DNA from: Neodontobutis hainanensis
Taxonomy: Eukaryota > Chordata > Actinopteri > Gobiiformes > Odontobutidae
NCBI GenBank assembly: GCA_024349245.1
Contig: JALDNG010000099.1
Location: forward strand, 2,235,001 to 2,299,000
Reading direction: 5' to 3'
Length of the DNA: 64,000 nucleotides
The position numbers and the translations under genes are program-made. The notes beneath the pieces were generated by a model. The model was not told where the DNA came from and made no database searches. It saw only the letters and a list, made by a program, of their open reading frames with translations. Within the stretch, counting starts at the first letter, position 1. Each line of letters opens with the position of its first letter. Positions 37,501-52,500 of this stretch are shown here, piece by piece.

Positions 37501-40500
37501 TTCTGCTGGGTTCTAACTGACTAGTTTTTGGTGAACTTGTGCTTTCTGTTAGGTCGCTTTGGATAAAAGTGTCTGCTAAATGCCTAAATGTAAATGTATA
37601 TTTAAAAAAAAAATTTTAATTGAACTTTAATGAACTATTGGTCTGTATAGAAATACACATTTAAAAGGCAAAACTGTAAAAAAAAATAAAAAAGTCAGTC
37701 AACCAGTTTTCAAGTAACATTAAATAACACTGCTTTTGAACATCACATTCAACTGTATTTGTCATGCTCAGTGTTTTGTCCCGTCTTCCCCCAGAGTTTG
37801 TGGTCTGTTTTTCCTGGTTTTGTTTTCTTTCAGGCTTGGCAGTGGGCGGCTAAACTCAATCCTCAATCACCTTTCTCCAACTCACTGCCCGATTGTTCCA
37901 TCTCTTCTGTGGTAGAACTAAGACCTCACTCCACTTTGACTCATCCAGCGTTTCCTTCTCTTATAGATATCCTGCCGGTCAACTGGACCATGCCATGCTA
38001 TCCTTCCTAACCACCCCAAAAACTAAACTAAACTGAGTCCTAACAGTATGTTCAGGAAAAGTTTAGGTGACATCAAGAAAGCTACAAACCTGAGTCAATA
38101 TAGTAAATATTGTGACAGGCCTAAGTTGCTGTAATTATTTTTTTCAGGAGGAGGCAGTTTAATCACCAGTATTATCAAAGGCAATATTATACGGCACAGC
38201 CCTAATGCTGCGTTGTGCTTTCAGGCAAACATGTAATGCCTCTTATATAAGAAACTATTTTACAATTAACAGTGTCACGCACCGTCATTGATGCTTCACT
38301 TAGACTAGCGCTTGTGTTTGCAACATTTTCCATGATTTTGACAATAGCTTCAATGGTGGCAGGCGACTCGGTCACTTTAATCTGGTTCTCATTTGTGAGG
38401 GAACTGAGTTGTTGGAGTACCAATGGCACTTGGATGGGGTTCAGACCCTATGTAAGGAAATGAAATAAAATAAAGAATGAATATGTTTTGAACATGGAGA
38501 TACTTTGTTTGCTAAGATGTCTAATGTCTAGTACTTGTAAAGTAAATAAGGAATATACAAAAGCAGAGTAGAATATCTTAGATAATTTGCTAATATGCAG
38601 ATCTACAGAAATAATCAATCCATCACATGCCTTTTCCTCTAAAATTGGTCATCAGTTGGTGTGATCTGCACACTGACCTGTGACTGATCGAGCAGCTGCA
38701 GAATTGGTGTAAGAACACAGTTGTCTTCAACAACCCACACCTTGCCTGTACATGTGGCAGTCTTCTGTCCCCCTTTGCCTGCTTCACATGACGCACTAAC
38801 TTGATCACCTTCAATTCCAACCCCGTATGTAGAATCATTACACGTATAATCTGTGGATGATTAAGCAAATTTCCTCTGTGCTTGTTTAAATGCAACACAA
38901 ATATTGACAATATATACTGCTCTTACCATTTGAAAATTCTTTAAAGTTTACTGTTATTTTGGTATAATATGTGGTATAATTTACCACCACACAAGTGTCC
39001 GTAAATGTATAAGGACACGTTGTATCGTTTACCTGTGTTGTGATTGTACTTTGGGCTAAACACACAAAGCAGATAACACAGTTAAAATAAGGTCAAACAT
39101 GATACAATGCAGTTAATATTAGTATAAATTGTTTTTTATAATGTGTTGTTTCAGTGTTTCCCACATATTGAAGAGACCATGGCGGCTCATCATAATATAA
39201 TCTGGCTGTTTTATAGTCTCAAAATGAACAGAATGAAGATTATAATGTTGGAACATTGCTGCATTGATTAGAGCCTGCCTCTGTTACACAAGTTTCCAGT
39301 GAACCACTCAGTGTAGACTCAAGAACAGCTGCTGTTGAGTGAGAATAAGCACTGCAGTGGGCCAGGTATTTGTTACAAGTGTGACAAGACTAGTATTTTA
39401 GGATGCCCGCAACCAAGTGACACAAGCGGATCCAATGAAAGGTGTGCCAAGCTTGTATAGGCTAAAACTACCCAGAAAAACAATGTGGTCTTATCTTTTG
39501 TTTCTCTGCAGCATTGAGAGGTGGATACAAGCAAAGAGACAAAGGAGCACTGCCCTTTTAATTTATCCATCTACTTCTGCTTATACTGGGCGTTTCAACG
39601 CAAACAATTTGTTTTGCCAGAACATTAACCCTGAACTTTTAAAAAATGTTGGTGTCCACAACTGACATTTTGTAATAAAACATTCCAAAACACATTAATT
39701 AATTAATTAGTTAATTTGCATGTGCATTTTGAATTTGTATAAACATTCATTTCCCATGTATCTCTCACAAAACAATGACAGGCGCAGGCATCAAGCACCA
39801 ATGAGTTTGGGACTGTTTTTTCATGATGCTCGAAACTACAGACCCTAACCCCAGCTCCTGCTCAGCTGTGTCCCAGTCAGTTTCCTGTGTTCTGCTTCTA
39901 AAACCCTGCTTTCTTCTTGTTTAAGCTAAACTTTTACTCTTTCTTCATAACGTGTATATTTTGCTTACCAGTGCTTATGTGCTTCCCCAAAATGTTTTTT
40001 TCAAAAAATGTTGAAAGATTGATAATTTGTTACTAATGTTTCAGGATACAAGCCCAAATTATTTAGAGAATATTTCAATTCATTTCTTATTTTAAATAAA
40101 TCTTGTGTTTAATAATTAGCATTTTAATACATTTGATATTTTTTTTCTTATATTTTTATATAACAGAGCATGTGCACAATAATCATAAAAATTTGCATGG
40201 CAATAAATTCTTAATTGAATTTAAGGATGTCTGCATCAGTCCATGCTTTGGCTAAGATCAGCTGTTTAACCTACCATGCCTCGCTTTTTTTACCGCAACC
40301 CCTTGCAGCGCTGGCAGAGCTGCAGACGGACACGAGGTAGAAACTATACCTCCATCTTGATCGCCAGACCTGCACCGACACGAGATACAGCCCAAATGCT
40401 GTTTAAACTAAACAATTTAATTCCAAATGCACAGATACCTGTGCAATTGGTCAGATGATAGAGTCAACGAGAGAGGTATAGCCTCAGGTTTACTCTTAAG

Positions 40501-43500
40501 GACTCATTTAAATGTCCATCTGTCAGTCTGCTTCTAAACTTACTTTTATGGTCCTGAATAAAGTTTCAGTCATCGCAGTCATAGCCTCTTTTGCAATCCT
40601 TAAATCAGATAAAATGGCTCATGTACAGGACAAATCTCATAAAACTATTTTATTCACAGTAGAACATAAACAACATCAGGTGTTGACATTCTTCATGGCA
40701 AATAATAGCTCTTTTTGAATTTGATGGCAGCAATCTATCTTAAATAATTTGGGACAGGACTCTTTTTTCCTTCTCCTAGATGGACAGAGGTTCACAAATT
40801 ACAAAAAAAATGCATCTAAAATTTGGGAAAATTTTAAAAAAATAGCAACAATTGAAAAAAAAGCACAGCTACACAAAATGTTTCAATGATGCATGAATCT
40901 ATTTGTGTGATTAATGCACACAGTGAAATAGTCGTGAACAGTGAATGTTATGTGAACACTAGAATCAACACCACCGCCGCCACCTTAGTCCTACTGCAAG
41001 TCTGTGGGAAACACTGAAGCCTTGTGATTACCTAGAATTGCAGGTTTGTTTTGAAACTGGACCTTGTAGGGATCATTTACAGAGCACTGCACGTTCACAT
41101 TGTTGTTTTTACAGATATATGTTTTTGATTCTGGATTCACTTGAATCTGTGGCGGGTCTTTAAATGTTAACAAAGCGGATGTCTGACGGAAAACCTTGAG
41201 ACCGTCTTTCAGTTTGCACACATAAATTCCTGAAATGACATTGACAACACATTTATGGAGCTTTTTCAATTCGGCCAATCATGTGTTTATTATGTGCATT
41301 TAATAAACTAGTTATGCCTCTGAAGGTTCTCCAGGACGTTTTGAAAAAAGGGTTAAGTAAAAGCATCTGGACTCAGTTTTAAGGTGAAGACGTTTCGTCT
41401 CTAATTCCAAGAGACTTTATCAAATTTAAGTTCAACTGTAAGAGAGCTGAGATTATAGCTCTAGAGGGAGGAGTTTGACCTGAAACCAAACCTGACGGAC
41501 CAGGTTGTTCTGGTCTCATGGTTGTTAGTCATGAAAGGGAAGTGTGACTCCTGATGTGGGAGTCGTTAAGGCTCAGGAGAGTCGTGACACTGCTCCATTC
41601 AGGTGCTATGTTTGTTGTTCTAGGATGCCATAGAAACTGGTTATGTTCAAACTAATATTCATATTGTGTTTTAAAATTTAGGAATTTCATCCAATAAATT
41701 CACAAATACAGTAGATTCTGCAAGATGAGCAATCATGTTGCAAAGACTTCTTGAACTTCCATAATGTTATATTATTCCATGTGCTAGCCATTGATAAATA
41801 TGTTGGATCATATTGTGGTGTGAGTTGGCAACATTGCTAGAACCAGGAAAGTGTTGATAAAAATATGTGCAGGTTCTCAGTCATCCAGGTCATCTTGAAG
41901 AAAAGGTTCAAACAAAAGCATCTGGACTCAGTTTTCAAGGTGAAGATGTTTCATTGATGAAATGATTATAAATAGTGACAGTGTGTGACTCCATTCTACT
42001 TATTTGACACAGCACCACATAAAAAAACTGTCCAGTGTTTTAATGCTGTCAACAGTAATAGTGTTTCTGGGATGGATATGTGCAGGACAAATAAAAGAAA
42101 GAAATATAAGTGAAGCATGAGTTGGCGTTCTGTAATGGCCTCTGCAGCAGAAGTACAAGAGGGAGACGCAGTACAGCTGCAGGTGTCACACAGAGCCCTA
42201 CTGTGGAAAACCCACGTAGCCTACACAAGACAGTTGTTTTGGGATTTTGAGATGGTAGGCCTTCTACACTTGCATGCATGCCAACTAATTGCCAAAAACA
42301 CATGAACAAATGTGAATAATCATAATTAGATAGTGATTGGTGGACCTGATACATCTTATTCTTTAAATGTCCCTTCTAAAAACACACTTCAAATATTTTG
42401 TGTCTGGGAATACAGGAAGACTGTGGAACAACGACATTACAATAGAAAACATTCTCAACAAAGATTCTTTGTGTGTGTTCATATGTATCCTGTCCTCTGC
42501 TCTATAAAATAATTAGACATCAAATAAACTTTAAATATACCAAAATTATATTATAACGTTTGGACGTTGGATTTTGCAATGGTAAATACATACTGCTGTT
42601 TCCAGAGAAAGGCTAGATAAGTTGGCCATATCTGTTGATAAGCTAATAACTTTAGAGAAAACCAGTGCTGTGTCATCTTCTCCACAGCTGCTTAAACCAG
42701 CAGTGAACACAAGCAGAGACAGAAACAATGCTCAGATAAAGGATTAGCACAAAACATTAGCCATGTCCCTAAAGCTACTTTCTCTGCAGCAGCCACACCT
42801 TTTAGCTGATACACCAGCCTCAGCCTCAGAGCAGAATTTTAAATTAAGTTCAGTACAGCTCAAACTAACAGTCCCTATGTCAACCCCTTCTGCCTTCTTG
42901 CACCATCATCAAATTCAACACCCATCATTGACCTGCTGCAAGTCTGTGGGAGAATAGAACTGATTTACTTTGTGATTATAAAGGAAATCTTTCACTATAT
43001 AATTATAGGGTTGTCCTTTGACAGAATACTAGCTTCTCAGCTCAAACATCTTTCAAAATCAGGTTTGGTTTCAGGGGAAACTCCTCTCTTTATAGATATA
43101 AACTCAGCTCTCTTACCAGTTGATCTCAGAATTGATAAATTCTCTTGGAATTAGAGACAAAACATCTTCACCTTGAAAACTGAGTCCAAATGCTTTTGCG
43201 TTAAGTTTTCTTCAAGATTAGAACCCTCACAGACCTTTAAAATGTATTAATCTGTTTTTAAAATTAGTGATATTTATATTTTTTTTTACATTTGCTTTTT
43301 TGTCAATTTCTCTGTATTCTTTTATTTAATATCACTTTATTATCAGCTCTGTGGGGAAATTCACTGTCAGCAGCTGCCTCCAGGGAACACCCAGGAAGTT
43401 TTGATGTTGGTGGGAAAACCGGAGTCCACACAGAAAGGCCCCGTCCAGCCTGGGAGTTGAAGCTTGTCGCTGTGAGGTTATCCACTGCGCCACTGTACTA

Positions 43501-46500
43501 GAGCCTTTTACATGTTTAATTACCAATTAATTACATTTCTCATGCCAAATGGGAACTTCAAAAATTGAGAGTCATACAGTCACAGACAATATACTGAATA
43601 ATGCTTTTCATCTATAATGTTAGCGCTATAATCACTTTAAAGTGATTATGTGTATCATATTTTTTACTACAAATATTTGGCATATTCATGTTTAGGACCA
43701 TGTAGTGTGTTTCTTACCTATGTCAGTGAGAAAATATCTTCTTATAGTCAGTAGTGAAAATCCATTGTTCTTGCCTATAACATGGTCTACATCTTCTTGT
43801 AACTTCGTGCCATTAAAGGTCCATTCTGCGGTCCAGTTGCTATTATAGTCCGAGGGTGCAGGGCCACATTTCACATAACCACTTTGGCTAAAAAGAGTTT
43901 CATTTTCTAACTTCAAGGGAGTTGTGCCTGGACAATTGTCAAACCAACACTTTCTTAAATAGAACATCATCATTTGACTGATTTTCACATTACAAAAGTG
44001 CCTTACTGTCAGTTATGATGGGGTATATTTTTACGAGCTGATTAATGGCGTCTTGTTTTACTTCTGTCAGTGTGGTGTCTGGAATTGCAGGCGCACTGAC
44101 AACACTGTCAGCGACTGTACTCCCAGATCTGTTATTGAAAATATTTTACATATGACAATTAAATCAAACCAACACCAGACATACAGTAGACTTATCAACA
44201 GGAACAAAGAACAAAGATTTGTTTGACCACCCTATCAAGCCTGGATTTAACAAGACAGATTTAGTTAAGGTTTCTGTCAAGCCACAAAAACACGTTGTAC
44301 AGTCTGCTCACATTTTATCAAACAAATTATACTTACCTAAATTTTAAGCTTGACACTTCACATCCTGGGACTTTTGCAGTACAACTGTCTAAAATCTGTC
44401 AAAAAACAAATTTGTTCATGAGTTGCTCTAATATTGAATGGAGAAAACTGAATATGTGATTGCAGACTTACTGATTTATGGGTGTCAGTGTAAATTTTAC
44501 TACTAATATCATTGAATGAGTCCTGATATTCAATGTCCATGATTATTTCCAGCTTTTGTTCTGCAAAACAAACAATGTCATAACAACACATTTGAATCAT
44601 ATACTGCATCATAGTATTGTATGATGAAGATGAGTTCATATGTATGCTGTCACGTGAACATGTGACCACTAGTTCTCTGACTCTCAAGCCAACTGTTCAG
44701 ACAGCCGCCACCTCGAGCCAGGGTCTTGTGAGCTTTCTGCCTGTTCAAAGACAGTCACCAAGTGCGTGCTAATGGGGAATTGTTAAACTAAACAAAAGAG
44801 TATGGTCTAGACCTGCGCTAATAAACTAAACTATTAAACTAATAAACTGTAAATAAACTGGATTAAAATAAAATGTTGATATATGTCATACTTTTTCCTG
44901 AAATGTCCAATTTGATATTTTGAAAGTTATTCATCTATAAAAGCAGGAAGAATTTTCAAAGTGGAATGAAAGCACCCAGCCGTTTGTCAATAAGGAAGCC
45001 ACGTTAGTGCTGCAGTTAACCAGCAGTAGAGCGGACACTAGAGCGGTTTCATACTGTGCGTTTTTATACTTTATACTAGACAAGAGACACACGACTTGTG
45101 ATTGGTCTGTCCGCAAAATCGCAGTGAGGAAAGGACAAGATCGTACTCCTACTGAGAAAAGGTCTGGTATACCAGGCTAGGAAAGAGCCACATCAGTAAA
45201 TGTATCTAAAGCAGGGGCTAACGTCATGTTACAACAATATAACTTTTAGAACTACTTTACTGGATACTGCAAATGTTTCTAGCAACACTATATGATAATA
45301 GCTTGCTCTTCCTGTTACCGTATTCTCCAAACTCTCTCGAGAGCACATAACCCACTGTTCCTCCCTTCGTCTCTGTGTTTTGGTCCAATTCAAGTCTCTG
45401 TGCTGAAGAACTGTAGCCCTAATAGAATGTAATACAAGGGGGCGGGTCTTCACTGCTGTCAATCACTAACTGAGAAAGAAGGTTGGAGCTTAGGTCACAG
45501 GATGTAGTGGTGTTTTTTAATTAAATATTAGTGTCATCATTCTAAACCCTATCTTTACAAATGCATTAGGCCCATTTCCACACAGTTCCCAGTAGATCTG
45601 TGGTTACAAAAAACATAGTGAAGGGATTCCAACAATAAGTCGGCTTTGGTGACCACTTCGGGCCTTTTAACTTTAAAAATACAATTCCTTGTGTCCATAT
45701 CTCTATTTTCCATTTTTGACAGGAGTGTAGTAGCTTCAAGGTAAGGTGCTGGACACAGCTAATTAAGTAAATGCCTGTGCTGTAGGTTTATGGGATTTGT
45801 CTCATTTTGTAAACATTTTCCTGGACTGAAGCATTATAAAAGTCAGGGATGTTGATTTATTGATTTAGTTTTGTTTCATACAGCTCCTGTGGTATTGAAA
45901 TGGTTAATAAATAATACATTTATTTAAAATTATCATTTAGACACTGGCTCATTTCCTACTCACATTTCCTGCCATTAAGGCATGTCACATCTTCTACAAA
46001 AACATTTTACAATTATCAGATTTTTGTGGCATGCAGTTTTTGGTCAAATAACTTAATGAAAGGACATTTTATCCTAATTATAAATAATTAATCAACTGTT
46101 GGCAGTGGTTGGAGTGACAGAGAATCAAGAGATTATTTCAATATAAGAAACAAAAAGATTTTCCACATACGTTTTGGTGGAACTGCAGTTGTAGTAGTTG
46201 TAGTAGTTGGTGTAGCAGTTGTAGTAGTTGGTGTAGCAGTTGTAGTAGTTGTAGTAGTTGGTGCAGTAGTTGTAGTAGTTGTAGTATTTGGTGCTGTAGT
46301 AGTTGGTGCAGTAGTTGTAGTAGTTGTAGTATTTGGTGCTGTAGTAGTTGGTGCAGTAGTTGTAGTATTTGTAGTAATTGGTGCAGTAGTTGTAGTAGTT
46401 GGTGCAGTAGTTGTAGTATTTGTAGTAATTGGTGCAGTAGTTGTGATATTTATAACATCTGAATCAGGTGGTGGCTCTGGGGTCACTGTAAAATAGAAGA

Positions 46501-49500
46501 AAACATGTCTCATTACTAATCTCATGCATAACAATTATTTATTTACACCGTTATCAATGTCAGTAGATCTGTGGTTACATGTCCCACTAATACTCCTTTG
46601 TCTGCTTTCTAATTGAAAAGGAAATGTGAGATTGTGGACAGTTGCTGTGCAGTGGACTCTATAACTAGGTCAGAAAAGTGAAACAAACAAAAACAAGACA
46701 AGAAGATTTTTAGAGAGACCATTTGGTGCAGGAGTTGTGGTAGTTGTAATATTTGTATTATTTGGTGCAGGAGTTGTTGGCTCTGGTGTCACTGTAAAAT
46801 AGAAGAAAACATGTCTCATTACTAATCTCATGCATAACAATTATTTATTTACACCGTTATCAATGTTAGATTGTAAACAGAGCTATATTAAGCCATACCT
46901 TGACATGCAGTTGTATTTTGACATTGACCTATACCTGTAAAATGACAGAATACAAAATTAATTGAATATGCAAATGTTTGAACTGTTGTGTCACAAGACA
47001 ACAAGGACTACTTATAAAACACATAAGAATGTACAAGTGTTTAGCGCTGTTAAGAAGTGTAACACATTCAGCATAACAGTTTTAAATCTTTATACACAGA
47101 TCAATATAATCATAAAAAGGTTTATTTATATATGGTGGATTACTAAGAATATTTAGTTCACTGGGTCTGATGTACTAAAGCAAATAAACTGAAAAATGCA
47201 CATAGAATGGCACCAAGAGATTCACTGTGTGTCTCTAACCAGAGCTGAATAAGAACAATTTGCCCACATGCCTTAAACAATATGTCAAACAGAGCAGGGT
47301 GGAAAAGTGCAAACAAATGTATTTTGGGCCCGCTGTCTTGTTTAGCAAGAATGCAGGGGCTAAAAATGAGTGTAAATGTAGCTTATTGGAGAGGTACTTA
47401 AAACCTGACCAAAAATCCTTACAGTGGTAAATGAGCTGCTGTCTAGAGGGGCTTTCACACAGAACACATGTCTCTGGGCCCAGTTTGAAAACATGCCCAT
47501 CATGGCTTCTACAGTAATTAGAGGACTAGACGATGCTTTATTATACTAGGAGAGCTGTTGCTCAGTCTGCTTTCAGAAAGAATCGGGCCTATTCATCCTT
47601 CTGTCTGGTGTGGTTCTTTATCTGAGATTATTGTCAGACGTTGCAGTTAAAATGTTATAATCCGAAAAACTGTGAATTGCTTGAAAGATGTCTTAGTGTA
47701 ACACTTGTTACTGTATCTACTGTCAATAAATGTTATTAGTGGCAGTATCTCAGTAAATGACCCGCTGCACATCCACAAGCAGCCCACAACCTTTTATCTG
47801 CTGGTGTTTACATCATTGTAAATCAGCCCTGTTTTAAAAAGGAATTTTGTGAATATAATGAATAAATATGTCTTACTTGTGATTGGTTCACAGTATTTTC
47901 CATCGGTGGGTAGTCCATAAATGTTTTTACAGGATTGTAATGTGACATTGCTGCATGAACTGTAATTGTTACACTTGTCGCACGACCAGCTATACTGTTC
48001 TTCACACTGACACAGCATTTGACCAGAGACTGGATAGCAAGCTTTAAAAACAAACATAAAAAAACAACATATTATACATTTAGAAATCGATCATTACATT
48101 ACAAAATAGACAGTCAAAGAAAGGAGCAGTCATTACCTGTCGTGATATTGACCTCAGAAACTTGTAAAGTTGAGGAGAGAGTGTAAGGGAAGTAAACCGC
48201 TGTCAAAATGCTTTTGAGTGTAGTCAAGATGTTTGATGTTGCGCTGGAAACTGGGACACGCACCAGCAGAGATATATCATAGATAGTCACTGCGGATCAA
48301 AAAACAAATATTTGGTCAAAAAATATGTAATATTTTAGAAACACTGGCACTGACTAACATTATTTCAGCTCTGATACATTTTCGAGATTAAGTATTGGTG
48401 TTTTCCTGGTTTTTAAAAAGATGGCATGATTTAAATGATCACAACCTGATGACAGTCTTTTATAAAAACTTATATCCATAAACGTGACCAACAAAGACTT
48501 GTGCATCTAAGACTTGATGTCCTTATTGTAATCTTCTCTCAAGTCTTAGGGCAGAAAAGAATGTAGCTTTAACATTGTAGAAAATACAAGGGGGCGGGTC
48601 TTTGCACTTGTCAATCACCAAACGAGGACGATAGTTGGAACTGGGCTCACGTGTTCGGGATGTAAAAAAGAAGCCCCGTCTTGTGGTGTTTATGAAATAT
48701 TAATGCCAACATTATAAAAACTATCTACTATAACTTTTCACTTTTCAAGATATATAAACATAACAATCTGTTTTAACATTAGATTCTTATAGTAGCCTAA
48801 AACAAAAGAGGGGCATCGCCCCCAGCCCATTAATACCAGCCGCCCCTAATCTGTTTTTATTTTCTGTTTTTTTTAGTTTTTATTAAAAATCAATCTGAAC
48901 TTTAGCACGAAGCCCATTTCAACAGAGTTCCCAGTAGATCTGTGGTTACATGTCCCACTAATACTCCTTTGTCTGCTTTCTAATTGAAAAGAAAATGTGA
49001 GATTGTGGACAGTTGCTGTGCAGTGGACTCTAGAACTAGGTCAGAAAAGTGAAACAAACAAAAACAAGACAAGAAGATTTTTAGAGAGACCATTTGGTGC
49101 AGGAGTTGTGGTAGTTGTAATATTTGTATTATTTGGTGCAGGAGTTGTTGGCTCTGGTGTCACTGTAAAATAGAAGAAAACATGTCTCATTACTAATCTC
49201 ATGCATAACAATTATTTATTTACACCGTTATCAATGTTAGATTGTAAACAGAGCTATATTAAGCCATACCTTGACATGCAGTTGTATTTTGACATTGACC
49301 TATACCTGTAAAATGACAGAATACAAAAATCATTGAATATGCAAATGTTTGAACTGTTGTGTCACAAGACAACAAGGACTACTTATAAAACACATAAGAA
49401 TGTACAAGTGTTTAGCGCTGTCAAGAAGTGTAACACATTCAGCATAACAGTTTTAAATCTTTATACACAGATCAATATAATCATAAAAAGGTTTATTTAT

Positions 49501-52500
49501 ATATGGTGGATTACTAAGAATATTTAGTTCACTGGGTCTGATGTACTAAAGCAAATAAACTGAATAATGCACAAAGAATGGCACCAAGAGATTCACTGTG
49601 TGTCTCTAACCAGAGCTGAATAAGAACAATTTGCCCCCATGCCTTAAACAATATGTCAAACAGAGCAGGGTGGAAAAGTGCAAACAAATGTATTTTGGGC
49701 CCGCTGTCTTGTTTAGCAAGAATGCAGGGGCTAAAAATGAGTGTAAATGTAGCTTATTGGAGAGGTACTTAAAACCTGACCAAAAATCCTTACAGTGGTA
49801 AATGAGCTGCTGTCTAGAGGGGCTTTCACACAGAACACATGTCTCTGGGCCCAGTTTGAAAACATGCCCATCATGACTTCTACAGTAATTAGAGGAAAAG
49901 ACGATGCTTTATTATACTAGGAGAGCTGTTGCTCAGTCTGCTTTCAGAAAGAATCGGGCCTATTCATCCTTCTGTCTGGTGTGGTTCTTTATCTGAGATT
50001 ATTGTCAGACGTTGCAGTTAAAATGTTATAATCCGAAAAACTGTGAATTGCTTGAAAGATGTCTTAGTGTAACACTTGTTACTGTATCTACTGTCAATAA
50101 ATGTTATTAGTGGCAGTATCTCAGTAAATGACCCGCTGCACATCCACAAGCAGCCCACAACCTTTTATCTGCTGGTGTTTACATCATTGTAAATCAGCCC
50201 TGTTTTAAAAAGGAATTTTGTGAATATAATAAATAAATATGTCTTACTTGTGATTGGTTCACAGTATTTTCCATCAGTGGGTAGTCCATAAATGTTTTTA
50301 CAGGATTGTAATGTGACATTGCTGCATGAACTGTAATTGTTACACTTGTCGCACGACCAGCTATACTGTTCTTCACACTGACACAGCATTTGACCAGAGA
50401 CTGGATAGCAAGCTTTAAAAACAAACATAAAAAAACAACATATTATACATTTAACAATCGATCATTACATTACAAAATAGACAGTCAAAGAAAGGAGCAG
50501 TCATTACCTGTCGTGATATTGACCTGAGAAACTTGTAAAGTTGAGGAGAGAGTGTAAGGGAAGTAAACCGCTGTCAAAATGCTTTTGAGTGTAGTCAAGA
50601 TGTTTGATGTTGCGCTGGAAACTGGGACACGCACCAGCAGAGATATATCATAGATAGTCACTGCGGATCAAAAAGCAAATATTTGGTCAAAAAAATGTGT
50701 AATATTTTAGAAACACTGGCACTGACTAACATTATTTCAGCTCTGATACATTTTCGAGATTAAGTATTGGTGTTTTCCTGGTTTTTAAAAAGATGGCATG
50801 ATTTAAATGATCACAACCTGATGACAGTCTTTTATAAAAACTTATATCCATAAACGTGACCAACAAAGACTTGTGCATCTAAGACTTGATGTCCTTATTG
50901 TAATCTTCTCTCAAGACTTAGGGCAGAAAAGAATGTAGCTTTAACATTGTAGAAAATACAAGGGGGCGGGTCTTTGCACTTGTCAATCACCAAGCGAGGA
51001 CGATAGTTGGAACTGGGCTCACGTGTTCGGGATGTAAAAAAGAAGCCCCGTCTTGTGGTGTTTATGAAATATTAATGCCAACATTATAAAAACTATCTAC
51101 TATAACTTTTCACTTTTCAAGATATATAAACATAACAATCTGTTTTAACATTAGATTCTTATAGTAGCCTAAAACAAAAGAGGGGCATCGCCCCCAGCCC
51201 ATTAATACCAGCCGCCCCTAATCTGTTTTTATTTTCTGTTTTTTTTTGTTTTTATTAAAAATCAATCTGAACTTTAGCACGAAGCCCATTTCAACAGAGT
51301 TCCCAGTAGATCTGTGGTTACATGTCCCACTAATACTCCTTTGTCTGCTTTCTAATTGAAAAGAAAATGTGAGATTGTGGACAGTTGCTGTGCAGTGGAC
51401 TCTAGAACTAGGTCAGAAAAGTGAAACAAACAAAAACAAGACAAGAACATTTTTAGAGAGACCATTTGTGGTGTTCGGTGGAGAGGTTGCGTTAGTCGTT
51501 GGCATTGGTGTTGTAGTCAACATAGGAGAAAACTATTACTCATCTTTTGCATAACCATTATGCATTTACACTATTGTCAAACATTGGTCTGTAAACAGAG
51601 CCATGTTAAGCCATACTTGAACCTACACCTGTGGCATGGCCCCGAAAAAACCAATCATTGAATATGCAAATATTTGTATTATTGTGTCACAACACAACAC
51701 AGCCTGCTTAAAAAACACATATGAATGTTGAGGTGTTTAAAGCACTTATACCTGTTTTTTATCTTTAGAAACAGACTGAAATAATCTGATATTTTTATAT
51801 ATGGTGGATTATTAGGAATGTTTTGTTTACTGGGTCTATTGTACTAAAGTTCTTTAAAGAGATTTTCTGTGCGTGAGCACTTAAAGTTAGCTTGTCTCAC
51901 CCAGGGGCGTAGCCAGAAGTTAATTTCTGGGTGTGCCTCAGCAAATTTATTGAAAAACACACCCCAACACCTGCCTTTGAAAAAAGACACACAGTCAGGA
52001 TGGGATTGTAATGTTGGTGACAGGACACCCTGTCACCAACATGAGAGCAACATCAAACCATCAAAGAGTTTTTACAACTTGGTATTTCTCAAATTGAGAC
52101 ATACAAATGTATATAGACACTTGAGAACATGGAAGCGTGTTCTTCTGCGTGTCTGTTGCAAGGTGGACAAAGAGCCTTTGAGTTTTAATTAGGGTCCAAG
52201 CACAAAAGGCGACGGGGGCCTAGTGGGTGTGTAAGATGTGGACCAAGTGTGACAAATGTTGGATGAAAACCGAGAGGATGGGTTATTCAAAGTATCAGGG
52301 CACAAATTTATGGGCCACGCCTTTTAACCAAAATGGCCGTCATCCTGTTTTTTTTAGGGTGGGGCCTTATTGTTATTTTCTTACTTACGTATTATAGTTG
52401 TACCAAGTTTTTTTCTTCTATGATAATTTTTTTTTACCCAATGTTAGTTGATAATTAAAATAAATAAATAAATAAATATCCTGAAACTCTCAGTACCAGT

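Noticed and set aside
46962..47156. plus-strand 64-aa ORF found twice (also 49333-49527)
   Set aside because: It is conserved only because the whole 2.37-kb unit is duplicated. It lies in an intron and has no recognisable domain.
47823..48053. separate small gene opposite or alongside the Cys-rich exon
   Set aside because: It is a frame-shifted shadow of the adgrf5 8-Cys exon. The repeated ORF at 50194-50424 has the same cause.
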